Of a stretch of DNA of 64,000 bases, positions 61,656-64,000 are shown piece by piece. The translations under genes were made by a program, and so were the position numbers. Position 1 is the first letter of the stretch. Every line of letters starts with the position of its first letter. The notes below the pieces were generated by a model that ran no database searches, was not told where the DNA came from, and saw only the letters and a list, made by a program, of their open reading frames with translations. Source of the stretch: Baylisascaris procyonis. Taxonomy: Eukaryota > Nematoda > Chromadorea > Rhabditida > Ascarididae. Location of the stretch: NCBI GenBank assembly GCA_037389465.1, contig JAZARR010000154.1, forward strand, positions 3,224,001-3,288,000, given 5' to 3'.

Positions 61656-63655
61656 ACCTATTGCTAACTAGAGTCTTTTATTGTGTTGGTGAGCGTGCAT
61701 GCAGCGTTGTGACTCTACGATTGTTGCGGTATGTTTATTTCGAGTTTGGTATATATGCATGTTGTAACATGATGTGAGAGTTGGATGATCGGATCTCCCT
61801 AGTCCTGCATATCTCCCACTAGCGCCGACAACGATGTAATCATGCATAAGCAACAATCCTCTCATTTTTAAAGAGGTGGAAGGGAAACTGCACTGGGTTT
61901 TTCGAAGTGAAGGAAAAGGAAAGGTGGAGGCCTAAGTGATATTCAAGGGTAGAAATTTAAGCCTGTAAATTACCACGCCGAAGTTCTTGTATTTCTTAAG
62001 GTGAGATATGCTCGTTTATGAGCATAATTATTAGTCGTTATTTGACATCGTCAGGATAAAGGAAGGTACTTTTTTGCGCCAAGGATGTTTTGATCGTTCA
62101 TTTTCATCCCATTTTTGCTCTTATTTAACTGTTTCCTATAATACCCAATTGCTTAAGTATTTTAGCTCCCGTAGCCAAGATTTAAGGATTTTATAAAGAA
62201 ATCAGTTTCTCACACTTTTATAGCTCAGCAATGCAATAACTTAAAGAAAAAGTTGTCACAATTTTTACGGTTCTTAATGTGAAGCCAAACAAATACTATC
62301 ATAGATGAAGGGAATTTCGGAAAACTTCCCTTCTGTGAGATAACTAGACACAGAATGATATCATTATCAGCAACAAGATGATGCTGATCTATGGAAATGG
62401 ACTGGTCTGTGAAATGAGTAATGGACTATGGCAGACTTCTGAAGCTAATGACATCTAGAAGAGATGGCAGTTGGAAGCCGAATTAATCGAGTCTAGAGTT
62501 GTTGATGTTCAAAATTTCCTGGAGATTCCCGAAAGACAGCTTTCATATTTCAGCTAGGATTGGGGGGAGGAAGAGAAAGTCTTTCCTTCTTTCTATCGTC
62601 ATAGTTTCGCCTTTAAAGAAAGGATTCTGCCTCTTGTTTTTTGGCTGCTGTTCCCTTTTTCGGTAATTAAGTTGTGTCATTTTATGTTAATAAAAAATGG
62701 GCGGTAATATTTTAATGAATGAAGGATATTTATTTGATATGTAACGTTATTTAAGGATCTCTTTTTCGAAATTCTTCGTCGGAAGACACATATTTTCTGT
62801 GATGCGAAAGAAACTGCAAACGTTTTGGAATTAAAGAGGATCGTCGAGGGTATACTTAAGGTAATTCCTTTAGCAAACTTTAATATTTATTAACGCCGCA
62901 TTGTTGTTGAATTCATTATATATTCATTGTACTCTTCCAAGCTTACAAAAAAGAATGAAATAATATGAAATCGTTTGGTGTTCATTCAGTTAACATTTGC
63001 TGTTTATGTGAAACGTGATATTAGTGAAGAAACGAGTGGATAAGTAGAAAAATGTAAAATAAAAGTAAGACCTTAAGTTTGAAAAATTTTAAAAAGATTT
63101 TAAAAGCTTCATTTCGATTATTAATTGATGCCTGAATTTGTTGGTAAACATAGCAGAACCTTAGGCTTTGATAATTGGTTAACCGAGGTTGATCTTTAAC
63201 TTGAAGGATATAATCCAGAAATTTGGCACTGATGTTTATTCGAAGTGCTACTAAATTTACATGTATTGTTTTTGTATTTATATCTAAACATTTAACTGCG
63301 TCAACTAGCGGTTTATGTGGGATGCTGCACCTTCAAGTGCATTTTACCTCGATGCCCTCAGGCAATCGACCCATTGATTGTTCATCAACTATGTCGACTT
63401 ACCTTTTTTGCAAAATGATTAAATATTTTCGCTTTTTTTTAGCGTCTTATTGCATAATGTTTTTAAAGATTGTACGTTGAGTGAATACTTACTATTAATT
63501 TTAGGTTCCGGTGAAGGATCAAATTTTGAAAAAGCAGATGGAAGATAGCAGTTGGGTATTGCTTGACGATCGGAAAACTTTAGCCGAAAGCGGGTTCTCA
63601 CAAGCGAACGCGAAGGCGCAGGCGCCTGCTTCTATTGGACTCATCGTGACCACTG
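61347..63655 (+). CDS. ELOB: Elongin B (partial; 3' end off window)
   Basis: Ubiquitin-like subunit that pairs with Elongin C in Cullin-2/5 ubiquitin ligases and the Elongin elongation factor. Exon 62756-62860 encodes [20 protein letters not shown] then [13 protein letters not shown], matching [20 protein letters not shown] of human from its second residue. Exon 63505-63655 encodes [20 protein letters not shown] and [11 protein letters not shown], and ends in phase 1. The final part (the PPELP region) is not in the window. Because the first visible exon starts at residue 2 in phase 0, the initiator must be an ATG ending an upstream exon. The best candidate is ATG at 61347-61349 directly followed by GTACGT, but this inference is weak because the hypothetical gene ending at 61655 overlaps it. 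The two later exons are secure. Confidence 0.85.
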
Positions 63656-64000
63656 GTCAGTTGTCCACTAAATGCGGTTAATTCCGAATTTAATTTCCCC
63701 GCACGATTTCACTGTACGATCACAAGTCGACTTATCATACTAGGTGGATCTTTGGCAGAGAGCAAAATTGTGGCAAACTTCGAAAAACGTTGGAATTCCC
63801 AAATTTCCGAAACCGAAATAATCAGAAATTCCAGAATCGGAATCTGAGCTCTAGTATTCGGGAGGGGGGATGGAAAAAGACCGTAAAAACCCTTCCCGAT
63901 AGAAATGTCATTCTGCCAGTTTTTCGCGCACAACAAATGCCACTTTATGAACGAATGCAAAAGACTATTGCCGTATGTTGTTGAAGAAGACAAATTTAGA
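63656..64000 (+). other. Elongin B intron and right window edge
   Basis: Begins with donor GTCAGT. No segment in it resembles the expected Elongin B C-terminus. A frame ending at 63984 (VFRAQQMPLYERMQ) follows a CTGCCAG acceptor-like site in the right phase, but does not look like the family end. Confidence 0.5.

Noticed and set aside
63945..63984. Possible last exon of Elongin B (VFRAQQMPLYERMQ then stop)
   Set aside because: Phase and acceptor fit, but the residues do not resemble the conserved family C-terminus; the true exon is probably past the edge.

Overview
This window is AT-rich animal DNA. It holds short, GC-richer exons separated by AT-rich introns of about 0.1 to 9 kb. The intron signals are GTAAGT, GTTTGC/T, GTGAGT and GTATGT donors with mostly TTTCAG, TTTTAG or TTGAAG acceptors. 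Exon phases match across every join proposed here. Short exons, GTTTG-type donors and scattered poly-C/poly-G runs suggest a nematode with long introns, but I cannot fix the species; another small invertebrate is possible. No prokaryotic, viral or toxin gene was recognised.

Five conserved eukaryotic genes were reconstructed exon by exon. (1) Minus strand, 12600 down to the left edge: an RBM26/RBM27-type RNA-binding protein with a PWI-like N-terminus, RS region, CCCH zinc finger and two RRMs; its 3' end is outside the window. One intron inside RRM1 must use a GC donor, and the next may as well. (2) Plus strand, 22017-41875: a MOSPD2-type protein with a CRAL-TRIO domain, an MSP domain and a C-terminal membrane anchor, in ten exons over 20 kb. 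(3) Minus strand, 47425-43133: an RSRC2-type arginine-rich protein with the conserved C-terminal SMAP domain. (4) Plus strand, 54694-57287: methionine-R-sulfoxide reductase B. (5) Plus strand, from about 61.3 or 62.8 kb past the right edge: Elongin B, partial.

Layout: RBM26 and MOSPD2 are divergent across a 9.4 kb gap in which I see no convincing gene. MOSPD2 and RSRC2 converge, with stop codons 1.26 kb apart; a five-copy 34-bp tandem repeat lies just past the RSRC2 poly(A) signal. RSRC2 and MSRB are divergent across 7.3 kb that holds a decayed LINE reverse-transcriptase fragment and a repeat-bearing 180-codon ORF. MSRB and Elongin B are head to tail. Functionally these are housekeeping genes (RNA processing, ER contact sites and lipid binding, redox repair, ubiquitin ligase and transcription elongation), not a pathway cluster.

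The non-coding part is rich in structure: six (TA)n microsatellites, a 429-bp array of a 23-bp unit built from inverted ATTGC/GCAAT pentamers, two near-perfect hairpins, several decayed tRNA-like sequences, a GC-rich retroelement-like insert inside a (TA)n tract, and poly-C/poly-G runs. I found no clear evidence of an undescribed biological system. The most notable signals are the GC-AG intron in RBM26, the invariant-stem pentamer array, and a possible 5' extension of RSRC2.
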